The position numbers and the translations under genes were made by a program. This document shows positions 53,227 to 62,207 of a stretch of 64,000 bases of DNA, piece by piece. Every line of letters starts with the position of its first letter. The first letter of the stretch is position 1. The notes below the pieces were generated by a model, which was not told where the DNA came from, made no database searches, and saw only the letters and a program-made list of their open reading frames with translations. Source of the DNA: an uncultured Clostridia bacterium (GTDB taxonomy: Bacteria > Bacillota > Clostridia > Oscillospirales > Ruminococcaceae); NCBI GenBank assembly GCA_947624375.1, contig CANQKD010000003.1, positions 62,001 through 126,000 on the forward strand, read 5' to 3'.

Positions 53227-55588
53227 ATGATGCATCGAGAGTTTGTTTTTTGCGCTTGTCTTCAACAGTGAAGCCGTTTTCGCTTACCGAGAGCAGCAGT
53301 GTTTTTTCTTCCGCGCTCTCTGATGTGCCGTTTACTAAAATATAGTCTGACAGCATATTTTCAAGCTGCGCCGAGATGGTGTGACGTATCTCTCTCGCGC
53401 CGAAAGTGCCGCTGCCGCTCTGCGCGAGTTTTTCAACTATATCTTCGCCGTATTCCAGCCTGATGTTCATCTCCGCCGCGCGGCTGCACAGCTGACTGAG
53501 CATTTTATTCGCTATGGTGCGCAGGCTCTCGTGCGAAAGCGGCTGAAAGATCATCTTTTCGTCAATGCGGCTGAGAAGCTCGGGCGAGAAGAACTTCTTC
53601 ATCTCCTCCATATAGGTCTGCGACTGCTTTTCATAGGAATTTTCAAAACCCACACGGCTCTTTGTCTCCCTCGCGCCGATGTTTGATGTCATTATTATAA
53701 CGGTGTTTGCAAACGATACCTTTCTGCCGCTCGTATCGGTAACGAAGCCCTCCTCCAGTATCTGCAAAAGAATATTGAAAACATCGGGGTGAGCCTTTTC
53801 TATCTCGTCAAAAAGCACTATAGAATACGGTCTGCGCCTTACCCTCTCGGTAAGCTGACCGCCTTCCTCATAGCCGACATACCCCGGCGGCGAGCCTATC
53901 AGCCGCGAAATATTGTGCCGCTCCATATACTCTGACATATCAAAGCGTATAAGACTATCGCAGCTTGAAAACATAGCCTTTGCAAGAGCCTTTGCCAGAC
54001 TTGTCTTGCCAACGCCGCTGGGGCCTAAAAATACGAATGAACCTATAGGTCGCTGCTCGTTTCTCAGCCCCGAGCGAGACCGCCTTATAGCCGAAGCAAG
54101 AAGAGAAACCGCCTTATCCTGACCTATTACCTCGCGTTTCAGCTCATCCTCCAGCCGCAGCAGCCTGTGCCCCTCGTTTTCTGTCATGCTTTCGGCAGGT
54201 ATGCCCGTTTGAGATGACACCACCTGCGCTATATCTTTCGCTGTTATAAGCGGCTTCATCTTGCTGCCTGCCACCTGCAAGGTAAGCGCTTCAAGATAGT
54301 CCTGCTTGGTTATCCTGCCGACGATATAATCAGAAAACGCCTTTGAAACTGCCTTTTCCTCGCTGCGTTCCTGCTCACGAATGCGCACCCTCGCGCACGC
54401 CTGATCTATAAGGTCTATAGCCTTGTCTGGAAAATATCTGTCAAAAACATATCTGCCCGAAAGCTTTACAGCGCTTTTTACCGCCTCGTGGGTTATCTCA
54501 ACTCCGTGGAAATTTTCATACCTCGGCACAAGTCCCTCTATTATCTCCTCAGTCGCCTGCTCAGAGGGTTCTTCCACCTTAACCGGCTGAAAACGCCGCT
54601 CCAGCGCAGCATCTTTTTCTATATATTTTCGGTATTCGTCAAAGGTCGTCGCGCCTATTATCTGAAGCTCCCCTCTTGCCAGCTGAGGTTTCATAATACC
54701 TGCCGCATCGATAGCACCCTCTGCCGCTCCTGCGCCCATTATAGTATGCAGTTCATCTATAAAAAGAATAATGTTGCCGTCGGCTATGGCTTCTTCAACG
54801 CACTGTTTCAGGCGTTCTTCAAAGTCGCCGCGGTATTTCGCGCCTGCAAGCAGCTGTGTCATGTCAAGTGAAAAAATACGCTTGTCTGAAAGCCCTTTCG
54901 GCACTCTGCCCTCGCATATCCTCTGCGCCAGCCCCTCAACTATAGCGGTCTTGCCTACACCTGCTTCACCCACAAGGCAAGGGTTGTTTTTGTTGCGGCG
55001 GCAGAGAATTTCCGTCACCCTTTCAAGCTCTTTTTCTCTGCCTATGACCGGGTCAAACGCGCCGCAAACATCCTGCCGTGTAAGCTCTCTGGCATAGCGC
55101 AAAAGCTTCTGCGCACCGCCCTTTGCAGATGAATATTCCTCTTCGCGCGCGCCCACGGCACATTCGGAAAGCAGCCGCGGCATATTCACTCCGATATCGC
55201 GCATTATGCTTACGGCGCAGCAGCCGTTTTGTTTCAGTATTGCGGCAAGAATATGCTCGCTGCCTGCCAGCCTGTTTTTTGCCTGCGCGCTTATTGCCTT
55301 TGCGCTTTCAAGGATCTTTTCCGCTGTGGGGGTTATATCACTGTAGGTCAGCTTGCATGGCGTGCCCGAGCCTATCGCGGCGGTTATCTTGTCTTTCACC
55401 CTTTGCGCCGTAAGACCGCACCTTATTAAAATAAGGCACGCGGTACTCGAGCCCTCGTCCAGTATCGCCCACAGTATATGCTCGCTGCCTACATAGGTAT
55501 GCCCTATGCTGCCTGCAAGCGTGAGCGAACGTTTTAATATCTCCTTTGCCTTTTTAGTAAAGCCGTCGGTATTGAATTCATTGAACAT
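53225..55588 (-). CDS. clpC: ClpC-type AAA+ protease ATPase
   Basis: 787 aa. Two Clp N repeats (about 5-65 and 85-140), first AAA+ with GEAGVGKT (207-214), a short middle region with FSDYIVGRITKQDYLEAL in place of a full ClpB coil, second AAA+ with GPSGVGKTSLAKAL. It feeds unfolded substrates to ClpP; ClpP-loop detail was not resolved. No ribosome site lies right before ATG 55588. AAGGAG occurs 37 bases upstream, across a GCCGCC/GGCGGC hairpin. Usual partners ctsR, mcsA and mcsB are not nearby. Confidence 0.88.
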   Translation of the reverse strand: MFNEFNTDGFTKKAKEILKRSLTLAGSIGHTYVGSEHILWAILDEGSSTACLILIRCGLTAQRVKDKITAAIGSGTPCKLTYSDITPTAEKILESAKAISAQAKNRLAGSEHILAAILKQNGCCAVSIMRDIGVNMPRLLSECAVGAREEEYSSAKGGAQKLLRYARELTRQDVCGAFDPVIGREKELERVTEILCRRNKNNPCLVGEAGVGKTAIVEGLAQRICEGRVPKGLSDKRIFSLDMTQLLAGAKYRGDFEERLKQCVEEAIADGNIILFIDELHTIMGAGAAEGAIDAAGIMKPQLARGELQIIGATTFDEYRKYIEKDAALERRFQPVKVEEPSEQATEEIIEGLVPRYENFHGVEITHEAVKSAVKLSGRYVFDRYFPDKAIDLIDQACARVRIREQERSEEKAVSKAFSDYIVGRITKQDYLEALTLQVAGSKMKPLITAKDIAQVVSSQTGIPAESMTENEGHRLLRLEDELKREVIGQDKAVSLLASAIRRSRSGLRNEQRPIGSFVFLGPSGVGKTSLAKALAKAMFSSCDSLIRFDMSEYMERHNISRLIGSPPGYVGYEEGGQLTERVRRRPYSIVLFDEIEKAHPDVFNILLQILEEGFVTDTSGRKVSFANTVIIMTSNIGARETKSRVGFENSYEKQSQTYMEEMKKFFSPELLSRIDEKMIFQPLSHESLRTIANKMLSQLCSRAAEMNIRLEYGEDIVEKLAQSGSGTFGAREIRHTISAQLENMLSDYILVNGTSESAEEKTLLLSVSENGFTVEDKRKKQTLDAS

Positions 55589-55597
55589 ACTTGCTCT

Positions 55598-55622
55598 GCC
55601 GCCAAAAATACTACAAGGCGGC
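55598..55622 (-). promoter_or_regulatory. Hairpin between clpC ribosome site and start codon
   Basis: On the minus strand AAGGAG (55631-55626) is followed by GCCGCC (55622-55617), a 13-nt loop, GGCGGC (55603-55598), then nine bases before ATG 55588. If folded, the spacing from AAGGAG to ATG falls from 37 to about 12 bases. Confidence 0.5.
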
Positions 55623-55817
55623 GTTCTCCTTTCTTACCGGGATAAGTCACAAAAGCAGTTTTGGCAAAAATTTATAAAGTATTCCGCCCAAACGCTTTGC
55701 CGTCTGAAATATTATATTCGCAGGACAAATTTTCCTTTCCTTATTTTTTCAGATGTATGCAAAAACGCCTGTACTTTCGGCAAGATCGCACGCGCTGTAA
55801 CACATTTTCACCGGCGG

Positions 55818-55826
55818 CATAAATTA
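55818..55826 (+). promoter_or_regulatory. Possible sigma-K-type -10 for the small Cys-rich gene
   Basis: CATAAATTA fits the Bacillus sigma-K -10 pattern CATANNNTA; AC pairs occur about 15-17 bases upstream. It lies 56 bases before the start. Weak alone, but agrees with a spore-coat role. Confidence 0.3.
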
Positions 55827-55881
55827 TACTATAAGCCTCGCTTAACGGCCGGCTTAAATCATTACAAAGGAGAACTTCTTT

Positions 55882-56031
55882 ATGAACTGCAACGGCTTCA
55901 ACGGTTACTGGTGGATAATAATCCTCATAATCATCATCGCATTCGGCGGATTCAGCAACGGCTATAACAACGGCTGCGGCTGTGGCTGCGACAATGGCTG
56001 CGGCTGCAACAACAACGGCTGCGGCTGCTGA
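55882..56031 (+). CDS. 49-aa Cys-rich membrane protein, YjcZ-like (possible spore protein)
   Basis: ATG 55882 after AAAGGAG. The layout is a short Asn/Gly start, one hydrophobic helix (WWIIILIIIIAFGGF, about 10-24), then a tail of NNGCGCG-type repeats with eight Cys. A hydrophobic helix plus Gly/Asn/Cys tail recalls YjcZ-family sporulation peptides, though those lack the Cys tail. A clean terminator follows. Role in the spore coat is an inference from the type and from the ger genes in the window. Confidence 0.6.
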   Translation: MNCNGFNGYWWIIILIIIIAFGGFSNGYNNGCGCGCDNGCGCNNNGCGC

Positions 56032-56044
56032 CAGCGAACACTAT

Positions 56045-56080
56045 AAAGGCACGGTGCGTTTTCGTACCGCGCCTTTGCTT
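56045..56080 (+). terminator. Terminator of the small Cys-rich gene
   Basis: AAAGGCACGGT / ACCGCGCCTTT stem followed by GCTTTG. Confidence 0.7.
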
Positions 56081-56093
56081 TGTCTGCAAAAAA

Positions 56094-56133
56094 GAGCATT
56101 GCTCCCCAAACGGAAACAATGCTCATTTTTTTA
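56094..56133. terminator. Bidirectional terminator, mainly for the ROK gene
   Basis: GAGCATTG (56094-56101) / CAATGCTC (56117-56124), T run on the plus strand and a six-T run on the minus strand. Confidence 0.75.
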
Positions 56134-56155
56134 TTTAAGGCGGAAGTTTCGCCCT

Positions 56156-57409
56156 CTATTGTACTGTAACGGGCACCTTGGTAACAAAGCCGCCCTTATC
56201 GTAAAACAGCTCTCTTATCGCAAGCGCGCAGCCCGACAAAAATCTCTGTTTATCATCTATGATACTCAGTGAGATCTTGCTTGCCACAACGCTGCCGCCT
56301 ATGCGCTCAACGGCAGGAATAAGATATGTGTTCATCTTTTCTTCATCTGCGAAAATATTGTGCAGCACCAGCTTTTGCGGATTGGTGGTAAAGTACAGAT
56401 TATTCAGCAGCACCGCCATCTTGTCAAGTGACTCGCTCATCAAAGCCAGCGTGCCCTCGTCTTTGTTTCTGCACGAATCGCGTATAGCGTCCATGTCTAT
56501 CTTTGAAGGATCGCCATTAAGTGTTTTGTAAAGGTACGGCGTTTTCTCCATACCGAATATCCTTGTCACCTTTTTTATCATCGCGTTGGGAGAAAGCTCT
56601 GTTCTGCAACAGCCCTTTCTTCCGCAGTCGCACACCTCTGAGGAATTGGGGTCTATTATTATCCTGTCAACAAAATCTGTTCTGTTGTCGTATGAAACAA
56701 TAGGGTCGTTAAGGTTGGTAACTACAAAGTGCATAGAATCGCCGCACTGCAAAAACGCAATGTTGCGGCGCTCCGAATCCTTTGTTTTAAGAAAATCTAT
56801 ATTCGCCATAGCCATGCCTTTTACAGAGTTATCTACAACCACCGGCAGAGAATACTCTTTCTCAAACAGCTTGCGCAGCGGTGAATAGTCAGCCGCGCCG
56901 TTGACTATGGGTATATTCATGCGCTTGAACATCGAAGGGTACACGCCTATGCCTATGCCCAGAAGCTGCTGTGGGTCTATGTAATTGTCATTTATTATAT
57001 CTTTTACAGACTTCTTGATAAAGTCGGAGATGTCGCCGAATGTAAACGAATCGTTTATAGCAAGGTTTCTCTTGTCAAGCACTGCGCCCGAAAGCGTTGA
57101 CATACCCACGCTTACGTTCTCGCACTCTATCGCTATGCCTATAGTGAACCTGAAATTGCTGTTTACATCTATAAGTATCTTTTTTCTGCCGCGCGGCGTT
57201 TTCTCGGCAACGTGCTTGTATTCGCCGAGCTCTACTATTATTCCCTGCTCTATCATCTCATTGGTGATGATAGTCACCGCTGCTCTCGTAAGCTCCAGAG
57301 CCCCCGCAATGTCTATTCGCGATGTAGGACCTCTCTGTTTCAATATTTTCAAAACATACATACGGTTTTGTCTTTTAAGATCAAGTTTGCTTATTCCGTG
57401 CTGTTCCAT
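56156..57409 (-). CDS. ROK-family transcriptional regulator
   Basis: 417 aa from ATG 57409 (GGAGAG just upstream; ATG 57421 is the alternative). N-terminal winged helix (about 12-65; SRIDIAGALELTRAAVTIITNEMIEQGII). Then a ROK fold with the zinc motif CDCGRKGCC and DNSVKGMA. NagC/XylR-type ROK proteins repress sugar genes and respond to a sugar ligand. No sugar gene is adjacent, so targets are elsewhere. Own promoter. Confidence 0.85.
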   Translation of the reverse strand: MEQHGISKLDLKRQNRMYVLKILKQRGPTSRIDIAGALELTRAAVTIITNEMIEQGIIVELGEYKHVAEKTPRGRKKILIDVNSNFRFTIGIAIECENVSVGMSTLSGAVLDKRNLAINDSFTFGDISDFIKKSVKDIINDNYIDPQQLLGIGIGVYPSMFKRMNIPIVNGAADYSPLRKLFEKEYSLPVVVDNSVKGMAMANIDFLKTKDSERRNIAFLQCGDSMHFVVTNLNDPIVSYDNRTDFVDRIIIDPNSSEVCDCGRKGCCRTELSPNAMIKKVTRIFGMEKTPYLYKTLNGDPSKIDMDAIRDSCRNKDEGTLALMSESLDKMAVLLNNLYFTTNPQKLVLHNIFADEEKMNTYLIPAVERIGGSVVASKISLSIIDDKQRFLSGCALAIRELFYDKGGFVTKVPVTVQ

Positions 57410-57515
57410 TTTACTCTCCATTCAGCCGCCCGGCGGCATTATTCTGCGACAAGTCTTCACTGCCCTTTGCAAAGCCCTCTGAGCCCCTTGCCACGGCAGT
57501 AAAGAATGCTTTTAT

Positions 57516-57543
57516 ATTATACTATAAATTTATTAACTTACAA
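57516..57543 (-). promoter_or_regulatory. Promoter of the ROK regulator
   Basis: Minus strand: TTGTAA (57543-57538), 16-bp spacer, TATAAT (57521-57516). Confidence 0.5.
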
Positions 57544-57570
57544 TGAACGTATTATTAAACTTTTGACTAT

Positions 57571-58476
57571 TTACAATTTGTTAATATTTATTTTGTCATC
57601 TATCAGACCTATTATCCTTGCCGCCGCTACCGACACAGGTCTTTTCCTGCTGACTGCTATGCATACCTGCCTTTTGGGCAGCTGCCTGTCAAGTCTGAGT
57701 TCAAACAGCCTGCCGCTTTCTATCTCCTCTCTGGCAAAGCCGCTCATCACAAAGCCTATGCCTAAGTCTCTTTCAGCAAATCTTACTATCAGCTCCGATG
57801 TCGCTAGCTCTATCTCGGGCACTATCTCAACTTTGCACTTTCTTAAAAACTCGTCTATGCTGCGGCGTGTTGAAGTGTTCTTTTCAAGAAATATAACAGG
57901 CAGTTTTTCCAGCTGCGAAAGGCTTATCACCTTGTCTTTAAGATGTTCAAAACGCTTGCCTGCAACAAAGATGTCGCTTATCTCGCCGCACTCAAAAATG
58001 CTTATGTCGTCATGCATATCAACGGGCGTGCTTACTATGCCAAGATCAATGCTGCCCTCCCTCAGCGAGGAAAGCGTTTCGGGCGTAGGACCGTTTGACA
58101 CGCTTATGCGTATGTTGGGGTACTGTTTGTGAAACTGCTCTAAATACGGCAGCAGAAAAAATTGCAGCGTCATGTCCGATGCGCCTATGCGTATCTCGCC
58201 GCTCTCCATGCCGAGCATTTCACAAAGTTCTCTCTCTCCCTGTTCTATCTCGTCAAAGGCGCGTTTTACACGGCTGTAGAAAACTTCACCCTCGGCGGTA
58301 AGCTTTACGCCCTTTGATGTTCTGAAAAACAGCGCGCAGCCCAGCTGCCTCTCAAGCTGCTTTACCGACTGCGAGACCGCAGGCTGCGATATAAAAAGCT
58401 TCTGCGCCGCCAGTGTTATGCTGCCGCAGTTTGCAACGCAGTAAAAGGTCTTGCAGTGCTCTAAATTTACTGTCAT
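57571..58476 (-). CDS. LysR-family transcriptional regulator
   Basis: 301 aa. N-terminal winged HTH (GSITLAAQKLFISQPAVSQSVKQLERQLGCALF), then a two-lobe co-inducer domain (about 90-300). Divergent from leuC, with a palindrome between them, so it most likely controls leuCDB in response to a branched-chain pathway intermediate; the inference rests on the layout. The ATG lies 26 bases from the palindrome's edge. Confidence 0.85.
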   Translation of the reverse strand: MTVNLEHCKTFYCVANCGSITLAAQKLFISQPAVSQSVKQLERQLGCALFFRTSKGVKLTAEGEVFYSRVKRAFDEIEQGERELCEMLGMESGEIRIGASDMTLQFFLLPYLEQFHKQYPNIRISVSNGPTPETLSSLREGSIDLGIVSTPVDMHDDISIFECGEISDIFVAGKRFEHLKDKVISLSQLEKLPVIFLEKNTSTRRSIDEFLRKCKVEIVPEIELATSELIVRFAERDLGIGFVMSGFAREEIESGRLFELRLDRQLPKRQVCIAVSRKRPVSVAAARIIGLIDDKININKL

Positions 58477-58501
58477 AATCTCGCCTTATCTTAAAAAGTT
58501 T

Positions 58502-58524
58502 TGGTATACGATATAATTATACCA
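58502..58524. promoter_or_regulatory. Palindromic operator and lysR promoter
   Basis: TGGTATA (58502-58508), 9-base centre, TATACCA (58518-58524), a perfect LysR-type palindrome. Its right arm overlaps the lysR -10 TATAAT on the minus strand (58521-58516). The lysR -35 TTGACT is at 58544-58539, spacer 17. A half-site TGGTATA recurs at 58571-58577, in the leuC -10. Confidence 0.7.
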
Positions 58525-58550
58525 CAGCATTTGCGGCAAGTCAATACACA

Positions 58551-58579
58551 TTGACATACGCGTTTTAAAGTGGTATAAT
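58551..58579 (+). promoter_or_regulatory. leuCDB promoter
   Basis: TTGACA (58551-58556), 17-bp spacer, TATAAT (58574-58579), a full consensus match. Its -10 overlaps the half-site TGGTATA. Confidence 0.8.
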
Positions 58580-58634
58580 TTTATTTGGGTACAGAAAAAA
58601 TGCACCTATCAAACAATGAAACTTGGTGGTAATT

Positions 58635-59906
58635 ATGTCAGATACTAAAATGACTATGACACAGAAAATACTCGCACACGCGGCAGGGCTGGAAAAGGCA
58701 GCGCCCGGGCAGCTTATCATGGCAAAGCTTGACCTTGTTATGGGCAACGATATAACCTCTCCCGTGGCTATGAACGCATTTGAAAAAGCAGGCTGCAAAA
58801 GCGTTTTTGACAAAGACAAGATCGCGCTTATAATGGATCACTTTGTGCCGAATAAGGACATAAAAGCGGCGCAGCAGGCAAAGCAGTGCAGAGAGTTTGC
58901 CGCAAGATTTGATATAACCAACTTTTATGATGTAGGCAAAATGGGCATAGAGCACGCTCTTATACCCGAGGCAGGGTTGTGTGCGCCCGGCGAATGTATC
59001 ATAGGCGCTGACTCGCACACCTGCACTTACGGAGCGGTGGGGGCTTTCTCAACGGGCGTGGGCTCTACCGATATGTGCTACGGCATGACCACGGGCAAAC
59101 TGTGGTTCAAAGTGCCCTCCGCGCTGAAGATAGAGCTAAAAGGCAGGCTGCCTAAGTGGTCTGCGGCAAAGGATATAATACTTCATCTGATAGGCATGAT
59201 AGGCGTTGACGGCGCACTTTACCGTTCTCTTGAATTCTGCGGTGACGGCGTTGCAGCTCTTTCAATGGAAGACAGACTTTGCATATGCAACATGGCTATA
59301 GAAGCAGGCGCAAAGAACGGTATCTTCCCTGTTGACGACATTTGCAGAAAATACATAGCCGAGCGCACCGACCGCAAGTACACCGAATTTTCTGCCGATG
59401 AAGATGCTGCATACGACAAACATATAATTATAGAGCTTGACAAAATAAAGCCGACGGTATCTTTCCCTCACCTGCCGTCTAACACAAAAACATTTGACGA
59501 GATAGGCGATATCAAGATAGACCAGTGCGTTATAGGCTCTTGCACCAACGGCAGGATCGAAGATATGCGCGCCGCAGCAGAGATACTCAGCGGCAGGCAG
59601 GTAGCCGACGGGGTTCGCTGCATTGTCATTCCTGCAACACAGAAAGTTTATCTGCAAATGATAAATGAGGGCATTACGCAGGCTTTAGTGAACGCAGGCT
59701 GCGTGGTGTCAACGCCGACCTGCGGCCCATGCCTTGGCGGTTACATGGGCATACTTGCCGAGAATGAAAGGTGCGTTTCGACCACAAACCGCAACTTTGT
59801 AGGCAGAATGGGTCACACCAAAAGTGAGGTATACCTTGCATCGCCTTACGTGGCAGCCGCAAGCGCTGTAACGGGCAGACTTTCCTGTCCGCAGGATATT
59901 ATTTAA
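58635..59906 (+). CDS. leuC: 3-isopropylmalate dehydratase large subunit
   Basis: 423 aa from ATG 58635 (GGTGG upstream). Aconitase-type [4Fe-4S] cysteines in VIGSCTNGR and [18 protein letters not shown] substrate region. It isomerises 2- to 3-isopropylmalate with LeuD in leucine synthesis. The 420-residue type found in Clostridia and archaea, shorter than the E. coli enzyme. Twelve bases before leuD. leuA is not nearby. Confidence 0.96.
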   Translation: MSDTKMTMTQKILAHAAGLEKAAPGQLIMAKLDLVMGNDITSPVAMNAFEKAGCKSVFDKDKIALIMDHFVPNKDIKAAQQAKQCREFAARFDITNFYDVGKMGIEHALIPEAGLCAPGECIIGADSHTCTYGAVGAFSTGVGSTDMCYGMTTGKLWFKVPSALKIELKGRLPKWSAAKDIILHLIGMIGVDGALYRSLEFCGDGVAALSMEDRLCICNMAIEAGAKNGIFPVDDICRKYIAERTDRKYTEFSADEDAAYDKHIIIELDKIKPTVSFPHLPSNTKTFDEIGDIKIDQCVIGSCTNGRIEDMRAAAEILSGRQVADGVRCIVIPATQKVYLQMINEGITQALVNAGCVVSTPTCGPCLGGYMGILAENERCVSTTNRNFVGRMGHTKSEVYLASPYVAAASAVTGRLSCPQDII

Positions 59907-59918
59907 GGAGGCACGGCT

Positions 59919-60395
59919 ATGAAAGCTGACGGAAAAGCTATTAAATACGGAAACAACGTTGATACCGACGTTATAATCCCTGCAAGATATCTCAATACAT
60001 CCGATCCGCAGGAGCTTGCCGCCCACTGCATGGAGGATATAGACAAAGATTTTCACCAGAAGATGCACACGGGCGACCTTATAGTGGCGCAGGCAAACTT
60101 CGGCTGCGGTTCTTCAAGAGAGCACGCGCCGATGGCTATAAAAGCGACAGGCGTTTCATGCGTTATAGCAAAAACTTTTGCACGAATATTCTACCGCAAC
60201 GCAATAAATATAGGTCTGCCTATCATAGAATGTGCAGAAGCTGCCGATGGCATTGAAGACGGTGACCGCGTTACCGTTGATTTTGACACGGGCGTTATCA
60301 CGAACGTTACTAAAAATGAGACATATCAGGGGCAGCCGTTCCCGGAATTTCTGATAAACATCATAAACAGCAGCGGTCTGCTGAACACCCTCTGA
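59919..60395 (+). CDS. leuD: 3-isopropylmalate dehydratase small subunit
   Basis: 158 aa, swivel domain of the aconitase fold with [12 protein letters not shown]; short type that goes with the LeuC form here. GGAGG precedes the ATG; 14 bases before leuB. Confidence 0.96.
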   Translation: MKADGKAIKYGNNVDTDVIIPARYLNTSDPQELAAHCMEDIDKDFHQKMHTGDLIVAQANFGCGSSREHAPMAIKATGVSCVIAKTFARIFYRNAINIGLPIIECAEAADGIEDGDRVTVDFDTGVITNVTKNETYQGQPFPEFLINIINSSGLLNTL

Positions 60396-60409
60396 AAGGA
60401 GCGCACAGT

Positions 60410-61480
60410 ATGACAAAGAAGATAGCCGTTATAAAAGGCGACGGCATAGGTCCCGAGATAACAAAGCAGGCGATAGCCGTACTTGACAAAGTTGCCGAAA
60501 AATTCGGGCACAAGTTTGAATATTCCTATGTACTTATGGGCGGCTGCGCTATTGATGAAACGGGCGAACCGCTCCCGAAAGAGACCGTTGATATTTGCCT
60601 TGCAAGCGACAGCGTTCTGCTTGGCGCGGTGGGCGGCCCTAAGTGGGATAAAGGCGAGGGCTCAAAACGCCCCGAGGCAGGGCTTTTGGGGCTTCGCAAG
60701 GCGCTGGGGCTTTTTGCAAATTTAAGACCTGCCAGACTTTTTACGCCGCTGAAAGATGCCTGTCCTTTGAAAGATGAGGTAACCAAAGACGGTCTTGACC
60801 TTATAATAGTGCGCGAGCTTATAGGCGGCGCGTACTTCGGAGAGCGCACAACGGTCACAGAGAACGGCATAACTACCGCCAACGACTGCATGACATACAG
60901 CGATTTTGAGATAGAGCGCATTGCACGCGTGGCTTTTGATCTTGCAGGAAAACGCCGCGGCAAGGTGACTTCGGTCGACAAGGCGAACGTGCTCGATACC
61001 TCGCGGCTGTGGAGAAAGATAGTGCATGAAGTTGCGAAAGATTATCCCGACATCTCTCTTGGCGATATGCTTGTTGACAACACCGCGATGCAGCTGGTGC
61101 ACTGCCCCTCGCAGTTTGATGTTATAGTTACCGAGAACCTGTTCGGCGATATTCTCTCGGACGAGGCATCTATGATAACGGGCAGCCTTGGCATGATACC
61201 ATCTGCTTCTCTGGGCGAGGGGGTGCTGGGTCTTTACGAGCCTATACACGGCTCCGCGCCCGATATTGCAGGCAAAGACATCGCAAACCCTATCGCTACT
61301 ATTCTTTCTGCGGCTATGATGCTGAGATACTCTTTTGATATGCCGCAGGAGACCGAGGCTGTAGAAAACGCAGTAGCGCAGGTGCTTGAAGAGGGCTTGC
61401 GCACCGCCGATATAATGTCGGCAGGCTGCAAACAGGTCTCCTGCTCGGAAATGGGAAGGCTTATAGCAGAAAAAATATAA
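60410..61480 (+). CDS. leuB: 3-isopropylmalate dehydrogenase
   Basis: 356 aa. IKGDGIGPEI at the N-terminus, substrate loop LRPARLF, Mg/NAD region SDEASMITGSLGMIPSASLG, GSAPDIAGK. It oxidises and decarboxylates 3-isopropylmalate with NAD. Last gene of leuCDB. Confidence 0.97.
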   Translation: MTKKIAVIKGDGIGPEITKQAIAVLDKVAEKFGHKFEYSYVLMGGCAIDETGEPLPKETVDICLASDSVLLGAVGGPKWDKGEGSKRPEAGLLGLRKALGLFANLRPARLFTPLKDACPLKDEVTKDGLDLIIVRELIGGAYFGERTTVTENGITTANDCMTYSDFEIERIARVAFDLAGKRRGKVTSVDKANVLDTSRLWRKIVHEVAKDYPDISLGDMLVDNTAMQLVHCPSQFDVIVTENLFGDILSDEASMITGSLGMIPSASLGEGVLGLYEPIHGSAPDIAGKDIANPIATILSAAMMLRYSFDMPQETEAVENAVAQVLEEGLRTADIMSAGCKQVSCSEMGRLIAEKI

Positions 61481-61487
61481 CTTGCAG

Positions 61488-61514
61488 AAAAGACCGTTTT
61501 TGCGGTCTTTTTTG
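61488..61514 (+). terminator. Terminator of leuCDB
   Basis: AAAAGACCG / CGGTCTTTT stem with a TTTTTG loop, then T run. Confidence 0.88.
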
Positions 61515-61562
61515 TACTTATAGAGCGATCGAAAATTTTTCAAAAAAATTTCGTTTAAACTA

Positions 61563-61591
61563 TTGACAGAACGATATAAATATGTTATACT
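61563..61591 (+). promoter_or_regulatory. Promoter ahead of the repeat-rich leader
   Basis: TTGACA (61563-61568), 17-bp spacer, TATACT (61586-61591) with TGT extension. The next gene starts 600 bases downstream, past the repeats. Confidence 0.6.
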
Positions 61592-61756
61592 GTATATATC
61601 AGATATACACAGTTTGCAAAATATCTCATAGTAAATTATATTGACATTTTGTACAACGGCAGAGCCATGCAATTGTAACAATTGATAAAATTGCCGAAAA
61701 TCGCGAAGAATATGTAAAATACTATTGCAAATATCCTGCCGCTGTGGTAAACTGAT

Positions 61757-61934
61757 GTTAGCAGTTAGAAGTAAGAGGTTAGAGGTTAGAAATGGTTTTG
61801 CGAATTTTGCGCGTGCTTGCCATTTCCGCAGTTTAGATAGAAGCAAGAGGCAAGAAATTGCTTTTTACAGTTTAGTGCATATTTTTCAAAACGCTCATCT
61901 TGCTTCTTTCTTCTCATTATTTGCTTCTAAAAAT
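61757..61934 (+). repeat. Dispersed GTTAGAAG-type repeat, copy B
   Basis: Phased GTTAGCAGTTAGAAGTAAG start and AGAAGCAAGA...TCTTGCTTCT hairpin. Same block order as 12111-12287. Confidence 0.6.
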
Positions 61935-62061
61935 CAACCCATACCCATCTAAAAAGAGAAGTCTCTGGCAGTATATTCTTCCAGCGGCGTGAGGGGAAAG
62001 TGATATAATGTGGGTGAGTGGGCGTGGAAAAGTGTGGCGGTGAGCGGTGTTTGCTGGGCGC

Positions 62062-62162
62062 GTTTCTTGCTTCTTGCCTCTTGGTAAATCTCAGGTATGA
62101 AAAAACGTCGCAAGCCTTAGTAAACATTTCTTACTTCTAACTTCTCACTTCTGACTTCTGAT
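62062..62162 (-). repeat. Dispersed GTTAGAAG-type repeat, copy C (inverted, short)
   Basis: Reverse complement reads AGAAGTGAGAAGTTAGAAG..., AAGGCTTGCGACG, CATACCTGAG, GAGGCAAGAAGCAAG, matching copy A. With copy B it bounds an inverted-repeat unit of about 400 bp (61757-62162) containing a 127-bp centre. Confidence 0.6.
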
Positions 62163-62207
62163 AGCGCAATTATAATTTATCAACAATTTTATAATGGAGG
62201 TATTAAC

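Noticed and set aside
60722-61846. 374-codon open frame on the minus strand across leuB
   Set aside because: Shadow of leuB; no ribosome site and no recognisable domain.
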